Shown here in pieces: positions 14,572-25,100 of a DNA stretch of 64,000 nucleotides (its first letter is position 1; every line of letters starts with the position of its first letter). A program made the position numbers and the translations under genes. The notes under the pieces are model-generated. The model was not told where the DNA came from, did no database searches, and was given only the letters and a program-made list of their open reading frames with translations. This DNA is from Mariprofundus sp. UBA1536 (GTDB taxonomy: Bacteria; Pseudomonadota; Zetaproteobacteria; Mariprofundales; Mariprofundaceae), in NCBI GenBank assembly GCA_002323245.1, contig DCPU01000011.1, positions 30,128 to 94,127 of the forward strand, in the 5' to 3' direction.

Positions 14572-15169
14572 TCTGCATTATACCCCAATTATCAAATGAT
14601 TCTAAGTTATCTACCCGAATTTTTTTGCGCGATACGGTATTCTCTTTCCTACCACGGGCTATTGAAATAACTTTGTCAGTCGCTTCATACTCAGGCAAAG
14701 TTCCAGTAGGTGCCGAATAAGTCTGCTTCTTAATTTGATGAGCCGCTAGACCGCTCAACCCTTTTATTTCAACAAGATCCCAGAAGGCGTACTCGTTTTT
14801 ATCTATCAAACGAAGCAGAGAATCCATAGCCTCCGACTGAGCCACATCTGAATGTTCATACTTAGTAAATGCATTTGGGCCGCCTCCAAACAAGCGACAT
14901 GCATCAGCCTGCTTAAGGCCATACTTATTTCTAATACGTTTTACTTCTGAATATGAAAGCAAGCCATCCACAGATTTTTTATATTCCAGAAAAGCTCTTT
15001 TATTGGATTTAGCATCTTGAGGCCTAACTGTTTCTATACCACATGATTCGCACACACAAAACGTGAAAGGCACTTCTCCACTCTCTCCTTTATATTCCAC
15101 AGAGGAGGTTTCATTTTGAACTTTTAGCAGCCCTTCTTCGCAGATTGGGCACAAAACATCATTTTTCAT
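14564..15169 (-). CDS. mqsA: MqsA-type antitoxin with extended C-terminus
   Basis: A 201-residue antitoxin with an N-terminal zinc domain (CPICEEG and CVCESCG, four cysteines) and a Xre-type DNA-binding domain (LKQADACRLFGGGPNAFTKYE near residue 100), both matching E. coli MqsA. E. coli MqsA is 131 residues. Here about 65 further residues follow the HTH, containing KKQTYSAPTGTLPEYEATDK and ending NLESFDNWGIMQNG. A tail of this kind on chaperone-linked antitoxins is known as a chaperone-addiction segment, and I infer that role. The ATG at 15169 has TAGGAGAG upstream. It lies 8 bases after mqsR. Confidence 0.9.
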   Translation of the reverse strand: MKNDVLCPICEEGLLKVQNETSSVEYKGESGEVPFTFCVCESCGIETVRPQDAKSNKRAFLEYKKSVDGLLSYSEVKRIRNKYGLKQADACRLFGGGPNAFTKYEHSDVAQSEAMDSLLRLIDKNEYAFWDLVEIKGLSGLAAHQIKKQTYSAPTGTLPEYEATDKVISIARGRKENTVSRKKIRVDNLESFDNWGIMQNG

Positions 15170-15177
15170 ATTCTCTC

Positions 15178-15600
15178 CTATGCTGGGTGACACGAAACCA
15201 TCAAAAGCAAATTTCCCTTTTTTCCTAAGCCAAATTTGAGGTAATATTCTACCATCTCCAGCTTAAACTCACTTGCATTAAGATGTCTTATTTCAATTCT
15301 ATAATCATCACACGCCACAACATTTGCACCGTTTCCACTAGTCGTACACCACATCGACTTACGATAATCAGACTTTGATAATTTCTGGATTAGGTCACAA
15401 ACATCACCTAAATCAAAGCCTAAACGCTGGATATCTTCACTACATTTCCTCGTCGCAGGAAAAATCCTCTGTTTGGCCGCCAGCTTTATTTCATCCAAAT
15501 CATAAATCGGACCCAGTCTTCTAATTGCTCTATCTTTATTACTCGACATGTCGTCTGGCGGTGGCGAATCATATGCTGATATATTATTAAAATCTACCAT
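15178..15600 (-). CDS. mqsR: MqsR-family toxin (mRNA interferase)
   Basis: A toxin of about 140 residues. The MqsR pattern is clear: YDLDEIKLAAKQR, then LGFDLGDVCDLIQKLSKSDYRKSM, and a final strand region YRIEIRH...FKLEMVEYYLKFGLG. E. coli MqsR (98 residues) is a RelE-fold RNase preferring GCU sites. This protein has an N-terminal extension of about 40 residues with SPPPDD. The ATG at 15600 has GGGAGG 12 bases upstream; a longer in-frame extension would overlap metH. The gene starts 27 bases after metH on the same strand, so read-through is possible. Confidence 0.88.
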   Translation of the reverse strand: MVDFNNISAYDSPPPDDMSSNKDRAIRRLGPIYDLDEIKLAAKQRIFPATRKCSEDIQRLGFDLGDVCDLIQKLSKSDYRKSMWCTTSGNGANVVACDDYRIEIRHLNASEFKLEMVEYYLKFGLGKKGNLLLMVSCHPA

Positions 15601-15626
15601 TATGGTAACAAGCCTCCCATCGACCC

Positions 15627-18600
15627 TCAATACCCCAAATTCGGAGCCAACCACTTCTCAGCTTCATCCATGCTCATGCCTTTACGTTTGGCATAATCTT
15701 TAACTTGGTCTTTATTGATTTTACCCACCATAAAGTATTGCGCTTCAGGGTTGGCAAAATATAGGCCAGACACTGCCGCTGTGGGCAACATCGCAAAGGA
15801 TTCAGTGAGTTGCATACCAATGCCCTCTTCCGTGTTTAACAGCTGCCAAAGCGTGCCTTTCTCGGTGTGCTCCGGGCAGGCCGGGTAACCTGCTGCCGGA
15901 CGAATACCTTGGTATTTCTCTTTAATCATCTCCTCATTGGAAAGCGACTCATTGGCAGCATAACCCCAATGTTTGGTGCGCACTTCAAAATGCAGCATTT
16001 CAGCCAAGGCTTCCGCCAAACGATCCGCCAATACTTTAATCATGATGGCGGCGTAATCATCGTGTTCAGCCTCATAAGCTTTGGCTTTGATTTCCGCGCC
16101 AAAGATACCCACAGCAAAACCACCGATATGGTCTTGTACACCATCATCTGCTTTGGCAATAAAATCACTGAGACACAAATTCGCACGATTGTCTTTTTTA
16201 TCGGTTTGCTGACGCACAAAATGGAAGCGCGCGGCTTCATCAGTATGTGCTTCATCGCGATAGACAATGACACTGTCATCGTCAGTGGACACCGCAGGGA
16301 ATAAACCAAATGTAGCCTTGGCTGTAAACCAATCCTCATTGATGATTTTATCCAACCACGCATTGGCATCATCAAAGAGCTTTTGCGCTTCTTTACCTTT
16401 GTGCGGATCATTCAAGATGCGTGGATATGCGCCATTTAATTCCCACGCAGAAAAGAATGGCGACCAATCAATAAACTCGCGAATCGCAGCGATAGAGATA
16501 TGATCAAGCACCTGCACACCAAGCTGCTTGGGCGCAGACGCAACCGTCGCCAAATGAAGCTTGGTTGGATTGGCTCTGGCATCCGCCAGCGATAGCCAAT
16601 CGGTTTGTTTTTGGCGACCCAAATAACGCTCGCGCACACCAATGTATTCTTCTTTAATTTTTGCTACGAAATCAGCGCGATAGGCCTCAGAAATCAGATT
16701 CTGCGCCACGCCCACAGCCCGCGATGCATCCTTCACCCACACAATTGGTTCATCGTATTCAGGGAATACTTTCACTGCCGTATGCGCTTTGGAGGTAGTC
16801 GCCCCACCAAGCATAATCGGCAAGGTGAAGTTCAAGCGCTTCATTTCTTTGGCGATATGCACCATTTCATCCAGTGATGGCGTAATCAATCCCGATAGAC
16901 CAATGATATCCACATTGTGTTTTTTGGCTTCTTCAAGAATGGTCGCAGCCGGCACCATCACTCCCAAATCAATCACTTCGAAGTTATTACATTGCAAAAC
17001 AACGCCCACGATATTTTTACCAATATCATGCACATCGCCTTTCACTGTTGCCATCAACACCTTACCGTTAGAAGAAGACACGCCCTCTTCTTTTTCCATC
17101 TCGATAAACGGCATCAAATAGGCCACAGCCTTTTTCATCACCCGCGCTGATTTCACCACTTGCGGCAAAAACATTTTGCCATCACCAAACAAATCGCCCA
17201 CCACATTCATGCCATCCATCAATGGCCCTTCAATTACTTCAATGGGGCGAGAAAACGCAAGACGCGCTTCTTCGGTATCCATCTCTACAAATGCATCAAT
17301 GCCTTTGACCAAGGCATGTTCCAAACGTTTACCCACAGGCAGTTTGCGCCATTCATCATCGGCCTTTTTGGCTTGCTGCCCATCACCGCGATAGTTCTCA
17401 GCAATATCGAGCAATCTATCGGTGCCATCTTCCCTGCGATTGAGCACTACATCTTCAACGGCTTCGCGCAATTCAGCTGGCAAATCATCATACACCGCCA
17501 ATTGGCCAGCATTCACGATACCCATATCCATGCCTTGTTTAATGGCATGATAAAGAAATACCGAGTGAATGGCTTCGCGTACAGGATTATTGCCACGGAA
17601 GGAGAAGGATACATTCGATACCCCACCTGAAATCATAGCGTGCGGCAGGTTTTTCTTAATCCAACCCGTAGCCTCAATAAAATCGACGGCATAGTTATTG
17701 TGTTCTTCAATACCTGTGGCGATAGCAAAGATATTGGGGTCAAAAATAATATCTTCAGGCTTAAAGCCGCAAACTTCTGTCAGCACCTTATACGACCGGG
17801 CACAAATCTCAGTTTTGCGCTGGAAGGTGTCAGCTTGACCTTGTTCATCAAAAGCCATGACCACGGCTGCTGCGCCATATTTTTTAATCAATTTGGCGTG
17901 GTGAATAAAGATTTCTTCGCCTTCTTTAAGGGAAATGGAGTTAACCACACCCTTGCCTTGTACACATTGCAACCCAGCTTCAATGATTTCCCATTTCGAG
18001 CTATCAATCATGACGGGTACTTTGGAAATATCAGGTTCAGAGGCGATAAGATTTAGGAATATGCGCATGGCTTGCACACCATCAAGCATGGCTTCATCCA
18101 TGTTTACATCGATGATTTGTGCCCCATTTTCTACTTGCTCGCGGCAAACATCCAAGGCGGTGTCGTATTTACCTTCCATGACCAAGCGTTTGAACATGGC
18201 AGAACCTGTCACATTGGCGCGCTCACCCACGTTCACAAACAATGAGGTTTCATCAATATGCAATGGCTCAAGACCTGATAAACGGCATTGTACTTTCACA
18301 TCTGGAATTTGGCGCGGCGCCACACCCTGAATAGCTTTGGCCATGGCTTTGATATGATCAGGGCCTGTACCGCAGCAACCGCCGATGATGTTTAAAAAGC
18401 CAGAACGCGCCCACTCGCCAATTTCAGCGGCCATTTCTTCGGGCGTTTCATCATAACCACCCATGGCGTTTGGTAAGCCTGCATTGGGATGGGCATTGAT
18501 ATAACAAGGTGAGGTATTGGAAAGCTCTTCAATATATTGGCGCAATTCGCCAGCACCCAAAGCGCAGTTCAAACCAATCGAAATCGCTTCGGCATGGGCA

Positions 18601-19295
18601 AGCGAGTTATAAAAAGCAGTCGCTGTTTGCCCTGATAAGGTACGACCCGAAGCATCAGTGATGGTGCCCGAAATCATAATCGGCAGCGTAATACCCATCT
18701 CGTCAAAGGTTTCTTTGATAGCAAACACAGCAGCCTTGGCATTAAGGACATCAAAAATGGTTTCAATGAGGATGATGTCGGCGCCGCCATCAATCAAACC
18801 CTTGGTGGCGATTTTGTAGGTATCGACCAAGTCTTTGTAGGTGACATTACGAAAGCCAGGATCATTCACATCAGGGGAAATCGAAGCCGTGCGTGAGGTT
18901 GGCCCCACTACACCAGCCACAAAGCGCGGCTTATCAGGTGTGGATGCGTTATCGCATGCTTGGCGCGCAAGCTTGGCACCAGCTACATTCAGTTCATATA
19001 CAAGTGCTTCCATACCATAATCGGCCATGGATTGGGCGTTGGAATTAAAGGTGTTGGTCTCAAGAATATCCGCGCCCGCATCCAAATATTCGGTATGAAT
19101 GGCTTGAATAATCTGCGGCTGCGTAAGGCTCAGTAAATCGTTGTTGCCCTTTAAATCACTGGGCCAATCGGCAAAACGCGAACCGCGATAATCGGCTTCT
19201 TGAAGATGATAACTCTGAATCATAGTGCCCATGGCGCCATCGAGAAGCAGAATGCGTTGTTGCAGTTGGTTGTGTAAAAGGGCTGTTTTTGTCAT
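15627..19295 (-). CDS. metH: Cobalamin-dependent methionine synthase MetH
   Basis: Transfers the methyl group of 5-methyltetrahydrofolate to homocysteine through cobalamin. Length is 1222 residues, matching E. coli (1227). The N-terminal homocysteine-binding barrel has its zinc cysteines in GGCCGTGPDHI (about residue 305), followed by the folate-binding domain (NVGERANVTGS), the cobalamin domain with DVHDIGKNIVG (His near 756) and the C-terminal SAM-activation domain (GIRPAAGYPACPEHTEK). The 95-base region upstream is too short for a cobalamin riboswitch and shows none. It is complete and lies just upstream of the mqsRA operon. Confidence 0.98.
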   Translation of the reverse strand: MTKTALLHNQLQQRILLLDGAMGTMIQSYHLQEADYRGSRFADWPSDLKGNNDLLSLTQPQIIQAIHTEYLDAGADILETNTFNSNAQSMADYGMEALVYELNVAGAKLARQACDNASTPDKPRFVAGVVGPTSRTASISPDVNDPGFRNVTYKDLVDTYKIATKGLIDGGADIILIETIFDVLNAKAAVFAIKETFDEMGITLPIMISGTITDASGRTLSGQTATAFYNSLAHAEAISIGLNCALGAGELRQYIEELSNTSPCYINAHPNAGLPNAMGGYDETPEEMAAEIGEWARSGFLNIIGGCCGTGPDHIKAMAKAIQGVAPRQIPDVKVQCRLSGLEPLHIDETSLFVNVGERANVTGSAMFKRLVMEGKYDTALDVCREQVENGAQIIDVNMDEAMLDGVQAMRIFLNLIASEPDISKVPVMIDSSKWEIIEAGLQCVQGKGVVNSISLKEGEEIFIHHAKLIKKYGAAAVVMAFDEQGQADTFQRKTEICARSYKVLTEVCGFKPEDIIFDPNIFAIATGIEEHNNYAVDFIEATGWIKKNLPHAMISGGVSNVSFSFRGNNPVREAIHSVFLYHAIKQGMDMGIVNAGQLAVYDDLPAELREAVEDVVLNRREDGTDRLLDIAENYRGDGQQAKKADDEWRKLPVGKRLEHALVKGIDAFVEMDTEEARLAFSRPIEVIEGPLMDGMNVVGDLFGDGKMFLPQVVKSARVMKKAVAYLMPFIEMEKEEGVSSSNGKVLMATVKGDVHDIGKNIVGVVLQCNNFEVIDLGVMVPAATILEEAKKHNVDIIGLSGLITPSLDEMVHIAKEMKRLNFTLPIMLGGATTSKAHTAVKVFPEYDEPIVWVKDASRAVGVAQNLISEAYRADFVAKIKEEYIGVRERYLGRQKQTDWLSLADARANPTKLHLATVASAPKQLGVQVLDHISIAAIREFIDWSPFFSAWELNGAYPRILNDPHKGKEAQKLFDDANAWLDKIINEDWFTAKATFGLFPAVSTDDDSVIVYRDEAHTDEAARFHFVRQQTDKKDNRANLCLSDFIAKADDGVQDHIGGFAVGIFGAEIKAKAYEAEHDDYAAIMIKVLADRLAEALAEMLHFEVRTKHWGYAANESLSNEEMIKEKYQGIRPAAGYPACPEHTEKGTLWQLLNTEEGIGMQLTESFAMLPTAAVSGLYFANPEAQYFMVGKINKDQVKDYAKRKGMSMDEAEKWLAPNLGY

Positions 19296-19390
19296 GGCGG
19301 AGAGTTTATCAGCTCAAATCTTGATGCAAAGCAAGGAATGAACCCTCAATTACAAATGGTAAAACAGTAAACGATTAGCGTGTGTAAAAC

Positions 19391-20467
19391 TTATTCTTCT
19401 TTGAGCGACTTTTGCAGCAAAATAGTACGAATAATTTGTTTGGAATAATGCTCGGCGGAAGCGACGATGCTTTTACGAAACTCTTTATCCAATTCCATTA
19501 CATCTTCCAAATCGATAAAGTCTATGCAGGCTACTTCCACTTTGGTTTCGGCTTTGATGACCAAGGTAGTGGCTTGTTTGCGCATCAACTTACTCAAACC
19601 CATGATTTCACCCGCACCGATGCGACCACAATACACAGTATTTTCTTCGTCTTCTTGGTCGTATAAATGCACAACGCCGCTGACCATCAACTGCGCTTGG
19701 CGCATCAATTTATTCGAGGCTTTGATGGTCTCGTCCACAGCGTATTCATGGCTCCAAGAGCGCCGAGCCAACAAAAAACGCAAATCGATGGGCAGCTTCA
19801 CAAACAAAGGAATCGAGGATAACACCTCCAGGCGCCTGTGCAGCATGGCTTCTTTGGCAAATTGAATTTTTAATTGCGGAAATTTCGTAAATGCTTTTTC
19901 TAAATCATCGGGGGTAAAGCGCAGTACTATGGAGGGTTGAATAGCGACAGCCGTTGCTGTTCTTGTTTGCGCCAAATGTTGTTGCGCACTTTTACCCAGC
20001 AAACAACCCTTGTGAATGTAATTGACCAAGGTGTGTATACCATTGGCTTCACTGTTAATCGCCAGCTCACCTTCGAGCACCAAATACACGCAATCAGAAG
20101 GGTCACCCTGCTGAAAAAGGATAGCACCTTCTCGCAAATGCACTTTATTACGTTTGCGATAAAAGATGCCCATCGCATCAGCAAGCGGAGAATAAATTCG
20201 CGATATGAGCTGCCCTCTAGCGCCATCAGAGATGTCGATACCAAAATCATCCACCAGCTTGGCAGCATCAATCATATTGTCTTTTTTGAGGATTTGATAA
20301 GCTTTCTTGGCCATCATGATAGCCGCAATTTCATGGCCAAATTTGGCCGTTTGTTTTGCTAATTGACTCAGTAGAGTGGGGTCGTTGGGATGCAAAGCCA
20401 ACAAATCGCGCAGCACCGTTATGGAGCGTTCATGTCGTTGGGCTCTGGATTTACTTGCATCTTCCAT
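19391..20467 (-). CDS. Protein with two cyclic-nucleotide-binding domains
   Basis: A 358-residue soluble protein. The N-terminal 90 residues are helical and TPR-like (VLRDLLALHPNDPTLLSQLAK). One cNMP-binding domain follows (REGAILFQQGDPSDCVYLVLEGE near residue 125), and a second, more diverged one lies near 250 (RIGAGEIMGLSKLM). There is no HTH, so it is not a Crp-type transcription factor. The typical phosphate-binding arginine motif is not obvious in either domain, so ligand binding is doubtful. The start is the ATG at 20467, preceded by GAGGTG at 9 bases. It is divergent from the CZB gene, with 63 bases between the starts. Output unknown. Confidence 0.85.
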   Translation of the reverse strand: MEDASKSRAQRHERSITVLRDLLALHPNDPTLLSQLAKQTAKFGHEIAAIMMAKKAYQILKKDNMIDAAKLVDDFGIDISDGARGQLISRIYSPLADAMGIFYRKRNKVHLREGAILFQQGDPSDCVYLVLEGELAINSEANGIHTLVNYIHKGCLLGKSAQQHLAQTRTATAVAIQPSIVLRFTPDDLEKAFTKFPQLKIQFAKEAMLHRRLEVLSSIPLFVKLPIDLRFLLARRSWSHEYAVDETIKASNKLMRQAQLMVSGVVHLYDQEDEENTVYCGRIGAGEIMGLSKLMRKQATTLVIKAETKVEVACIDFIDLEDVMELDKEFRKSIVASAEHYSKQIIRTILLQKSLKEE

Positions 20468-20530
20468 TCTTGACTGCACCTCGTATAGTGCCACATTAAT
20501 TTTATAATTTTCAAAAGTCGAGGCACAAGC

Positions 20531-20977
20531 ATGAAAATTTCTGAAGCAGTAGAACAATTACGTAATGCGCGCACTGCGCATAAATCATGGGTTGCACGTG
20601 CTGAAGCGTTGATTGCTGGTATGAGCGTAGATAAAGAACATATCCCTATGATGCCAACTGACTGTGCTTTTGGTAAATGGTATTATGGGCCAGGCCAAAT
20701 GTTGCGCCGCCTACCTGCTTATAAAGCCATGGAAAAACCCCATGATGAATTGCATCGTGTGTATATGAACATCTTTAAACTGCTCTTTAACGAGCCTGAA
20801 GTTTCTATGCTTGGCAAAATGTTTGGACAAAGCAAAAAAGCCAAAGCTGAACAACTCAAGCAAGCCGAAGCATTGTTTTCCAAGCTACAACTCATCTCTG
20901 AAAACGTATGTGATATTTTAGAACAACTTGAAGCGCAATTGATTCAAGCTGCTGGCAAACAAGCATCGATGAAATAA
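20531..20977 (+). CDS. Stand-alone CZB (chemoreceptor zinc-binding) domain protein
   Basis: A 148-residue helical protein with all four CZB metal ligands in place: His17 (RTAHKSW), Cys45 (DCAFGKWYYG), His71 and His75 (KPHDELHRVY). CZB domains bind zinc and, via the cysteine, sense hypochlorous acid; they occur in chemoreceptors and diguanylate cyclases. Here no receptor or GGDEF domain is attached, and the remaining 70 residues are amphipathic and Lys/Gln rich, possibly a coiled coil for a partner protein. It is divergent from the cyclic-nucleotide-domain gene and may share its control region. Confidence 0.88.
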   Translation: MKISEAVEQLRNARTAHKSWVARAEALIAGMSVDKEHIPMMPTDCAFGKWYYGPGQMLRRLPAYKAMEKPHDELHRVYMNIFKLLFNEPEVSMLGKMFGQSKKAKAEQLKQAEALFSKLQLISENVCDILEQLEAQLIQAAGKQASMK

Positions 20978-20981
20978 AGAC

Positions 20982-22127
20982 CTAGGTCGCTGTAAGGTAT
21001 TTTTTTAGCCTACGAACGGCCTCTTTCAACTGCTGCAAACCTGTGGCATACGAAAAACGCACATGTAAATGCGGCTGGTTCACGCCAAAATCAGCACCCG
21101 GCGTGATCGCCACGCCCACTTGCTTAAGCACATCCCAACAAAAAGAAGTGGAATCGTTGGTTAGCTTGGCCACATTGGCATAGATATAGAATGCACCTTC
21201 TGGCTCCACCGTGATTTCAAAACCAAGCTTGGGCAGCTCTGCAAGCAGATACCGTCTACGTTCATCATAAGCCTTGCGCATCACTTCCAGTGGCTCATTT
21301 AACTGCAGCGCCTTCACACCTGCATATTGCGATAAGGTTGGCGCCGCAATAAAAATATTTTGCATCACCCGTCGGCAAGGCTCCACCAAAGCTTCAGGCA
21401 CCACCACCCAACCAAGGCGCCATCCTGTCATTGCCCAGCGCTTGGAAAAACCATTGACCACAATCACATCATCACTCACTTGTAATGCAGAAGGCGCTTT
21501 GATGCCATAGGTGAGGCCATGATAAATTTCATCGGAAATTAAGGTGCCGCCATGTTGCTCACATGCCTCGGCCAAAGTTTTGATAAAATTGATATCCACG
21601 ACAGTGCCCGTGGGATTACTGGGATTAATAAGCACTGCCGCTTGCGTGGACGGCCGCCAATAGGTATCTATTAAATCGGCATTCAGGTGATATCGCGAAT
21701 CAGCAGTCACAGGCACATTGATGGGATCTGCACCCGCAAGCCGAATAAAATTGCGTTGGCAAGGGTAACCGGGGTCTGGCAACAACACCGACTCCCCAGC
21801 TTCAAGCAACACGGCGTATATCAGACTAAATGCTCCTGATGTGCCCGGCGTGATAAGAATACGATGCGGAGCTACATCCACATCATATTCGGTTTTATAC
21901 CACGCTGAAAGTGCTTGTTGTAAGGCTGGTAGGCCCGTGGATGCCGTATAAGACAAACTCCGCTGGGCCAAATCGCTTTGGGCTTGGCTAATCACTTCAA
22001 TGGGTGTTGGAAAGTCAGGTTCTCCGATTTCCATATGAATGATACTTTTGCCTGCTGCCTCAAGCTGCTGGGCAGCTTCCAGTAATTCCATCACCCGAAA
22101 GGGTTCAATCGTATCGATGCGGCGCAT
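20982..22127 (-). CDS. Class I/II PLP-dependent aminotransferase
   Basis: A 381-residue fold-type I aminotransferase. It has the family N-terminus (IHMEIGEPDFPTP), the substrate/cofactor segments NPSNPTGTVVD and SDEIYHGL, and the PLP lysine in NGFSKRWAMTGWRLGW, with the C-terminal Arg in HVRFSYA. These match aspartate/alanine-type transaminases, and substrate cannot be assigned from sequence alone. It differs from the second aminotransferase of the window (49425-50603), which is AlaC-like. It lies 23 bases downstream of the large FAD/Fe-S gene on the same strand and converges with the CZB gene. Confidence 0.93.
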   Translation of the reverse strand: MRRIDTIEPFRVMELLEAAQQLEAAGKSIIHMEIGEPDFPTPIEVISQAQSDLAQRSLSYTASTGLPALQQALSAWYKTEYDVDVAPHRILITPGTSGAFSLIYAVLLEAGESVLLPDPGYPCQRNFIRLAGADPINVPVTADSRYHLNADLIDTYWRPSTQAAVLINPSNPTGTVVDINFIKTLAEACEQHGGTLISDEIYHGLTYGIKAPSALQVSDDVIVVNGFSKRWAMTGWRLGWVVVPEALVEPCRRVMQNIFIAAPTLSQYAGVKALQLNEPLEVMRKAYDERRRYLLAELPKLGFEITVEPEGAFYIYANVAKLTNDSTSFCWDVLKQVGVAITPGADFGVNQPHLHVRFSYATGLQQLKEAVRRLKKYLTAT

Positions 22128-22150
22128 ATTACAGAGCTTATAACCGCAAT

Positions 22151-25100
22151 TTACATCAACACCCGTTCAATACCGCCATCTTTGATGCGATTGACAAACA
22201 TCTTCTGCCAATCCTCGCCATGCAACTGCTTGGCAAGCTCAACCACGATGTAATCAGCTTCCACACCAGAAGTGCCTTCCAAGCGCGAAAGACCCTGCAA
22301 ACAAGACGGACATGATGTGAGCAGCTTTTGCTTTTCATCTCCCAAAACTTTCAATTCCGTACTGGCTTTAAGCATTTTCTCTTCTTTGCGCGCGCGAATT
22401 TTTCCGGCAATAGCAGGGCTAGCCACTGCCAAGGTACCTGCTTCACCGCAACAATCTTCGGATTCCACAGAAGCCTTATTGAGCAAAGAGGTAATCACAG
22501 CTTTGGAACCATGGCGTTTGAGAGGTGTATGGCAAGGTTCGTGGTACATGTATTGCACCCCTTCCACATTATCCACACTCACACCTTGGGTCATCAAATA
22601 CTCATGGATATCAATCAATGGTGCATCTGGAAAAATTTCACCCAAATGATATTTATCCAACTGATCATAGCAGGTGCCACAGGATACAATCACAGCCTCA
22701 AAATCGAGATATGAAAGCGCATTCTTCAAGCGATGGAACAACACACGGTTATCGTATGTAATTTCATCACCCTTGGCATGATCACCGCTGGCCGTGCTTG
22801 GGTATCCACAGCACAAGTACGACGGCGGCAGCACTACATTCACACCCAAATCAAAGAGCATAGCTTGGGTGGCAATACCCACCTGCGAGAACAAACGCTC
22901 AGAGCCACAACCTGGGAAGTAAAACACTGCCCTATCCGTAGATTTTTTCGTATCGCGCAAGATTGGAATCATATTTTTGTCGCGCGATTCAATCCCTAGT
23001 ATTTGCCGTGCAGTATTGAGTGGTAACGAAGGAAGTGGACGTTCAACGAAGTTAATGATTTGTGCTTGCACACCATCAAGGTTACGAGTGGCGGCTGGCT
23101 TGGTTTTTACCAAACCCACAAGTTTGGCCACTTTATGTAACAACTGATGCCCTTTGTAACCCCAACGAATAAACACTTCGCGCATAATACGCACAGCATC
23201 TGGATTTTGGATAACCAAAAACATCAAAGCCATTTTCGAGCCTAAATTAAAGCGGTCTTGGCCTTTATCTTTGAGCAAGGCGCGGATTTTTTCCGTGACC
23301 GAGCCAAAATCGATATTGACAGGACAAGGTGATTCACACTTATGACAAATGGTGCAGTGATCAGCCACATCTTGCAGCCCTTCAAATTGTTCAAAGGAGA
23401 TTCCCGCCCCAGTTTGCGATTCATACAAGAAAGCTTCTATAATTGCGCCTGATGCCTGAATCTTATTACGCGGTGAATAAAGCATATTGGCACGCGGAAA
23501 GTGGGTGTTACACACTGGCTTACATTTACCGCAGCGCAAGCAAGGTGAAATCTCTTCAGAAAGCTCTGTTAAATCAGCCGCTTCCATGATTACAGACTCA
23601 TGTTCGAGCAAATTAAAACTTGGGGTATAGGTGAGGCTCAAATCCAAATCTTTTTGTAATTTACCGCGATTGAACAAATCATCAGGGTCGGCTTGTTTGA
23701 GATACTTCTCAGTCTCCGCCAACACTTCAGCATTCATATAAGGCAGCTTTGTAATGCCAATACCATGCTCACCAGAAATCACGCCATCAAGCTCTTCGGC
23801 TTTGCGCATCACCTTTTCAACGGCATGATGGGCTCTACGCATCATCATGTAATCGTTGGAGTTGACAGGGATATTGGTGTGCACATTGCCATCGCCAGCA
23901 TGCATATGCGTAGCAATCACTACCCTGCCCGACAAAGCTTGTTTATGAATGGCTTTGATTTCTTTTTCCAACACCGCATTGCCGCGCAAATGATCCAGCA
24001 TCGGCACTTCGACTTCTGCTTTGTATGAAATACGCAATGCACCGCGCTGAATCACAGAAAACAACGTTTCTGTACCTTCAAAAGGAATACCTTGCAAATA
24101 AGATTTAGAATCATGCGCGGGCTCACGAAGTGATTTCAGGAAATGCGTCCATTTCTCTTTGGCCACTTCAATCACTGTCTTACAAGCGTCCAATTTTTCA
24201 GCCAAATAGACATCATCTTCAAGCAAGAATTTTTGGCGCACCAACTGATTATCAGCGGTCATGGCTGTTTTGGTATTATCGATATAAGTGGCCATTGCTT
24301 CAATAATTTCAAGCTTGTTGGCAATGGAGTTTTCGATATTCAAAAGCTCCACATAATCGTTGTATTCAGAAAGGCGTGGTAATGGAATCACCACATCTTC
24401 ATTCATTTTAAAGGCGCGAGTGTGCTTGGCAATGGCAGCCATACGGCCGCGATCACCCCAGAAACGTTTGCGATCAGCAGCAGATATGGCCACAAACCCT
24501 TCACCATTACCTTCAGAGCTAATGCGGCAAATATCAGAGCATGTTTGCGCGACTTGTTTTTCATCATCACCAGAAACATCAATCAAAAGCACCACACGCG
24601 GACGCTCACGGCGCGTGGATTTGGAGACATAATTGATGGCTTTGACGTATTTCTCATCAAAGTGTTCAAAGCCTTCCAAATGCGCATCTTTGGCAGCATC
24701 GACATGATTCTTAATTTTCACCAAAGCTTTGGTCGCATCATCAAGGCGCTGACCAAAAAACTCACAACAAACCGTGCGGGTCACTTCATACGAGCGATGC
24801 AAAATAAAGGTGGCTTCGGTAATAAATCCGTCGGTGCCTTCTTTTTGCACACCGGGCAAACCGCCCATGGCTTTACGGGTCACATCTTTACCCAAACCAG
24901 CCAAACGGAAAATACTGCCCGGTAAGGTTAAAATTTCTTCTTTTTTCACTCTGCCATCATTGGATGAAGTGGTGGTCAACTTAAACTGCACTTCTTCTTC
25001 ATCATGCAATTTACCCATATTGTGGTTGATGCGCTCCACCAGCAACCAATCACCCGTGGGTGTAACCATTTTCCAAGAAAGCAGATTATCAACGCAAGTA

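Noticed and set aside
19296..19390. Possible cobalamin or SAM riboswitch before metH
   Set aside because: The gap is only 95 bases and lacks the conserved B12-box or SAM riboswitch elements.
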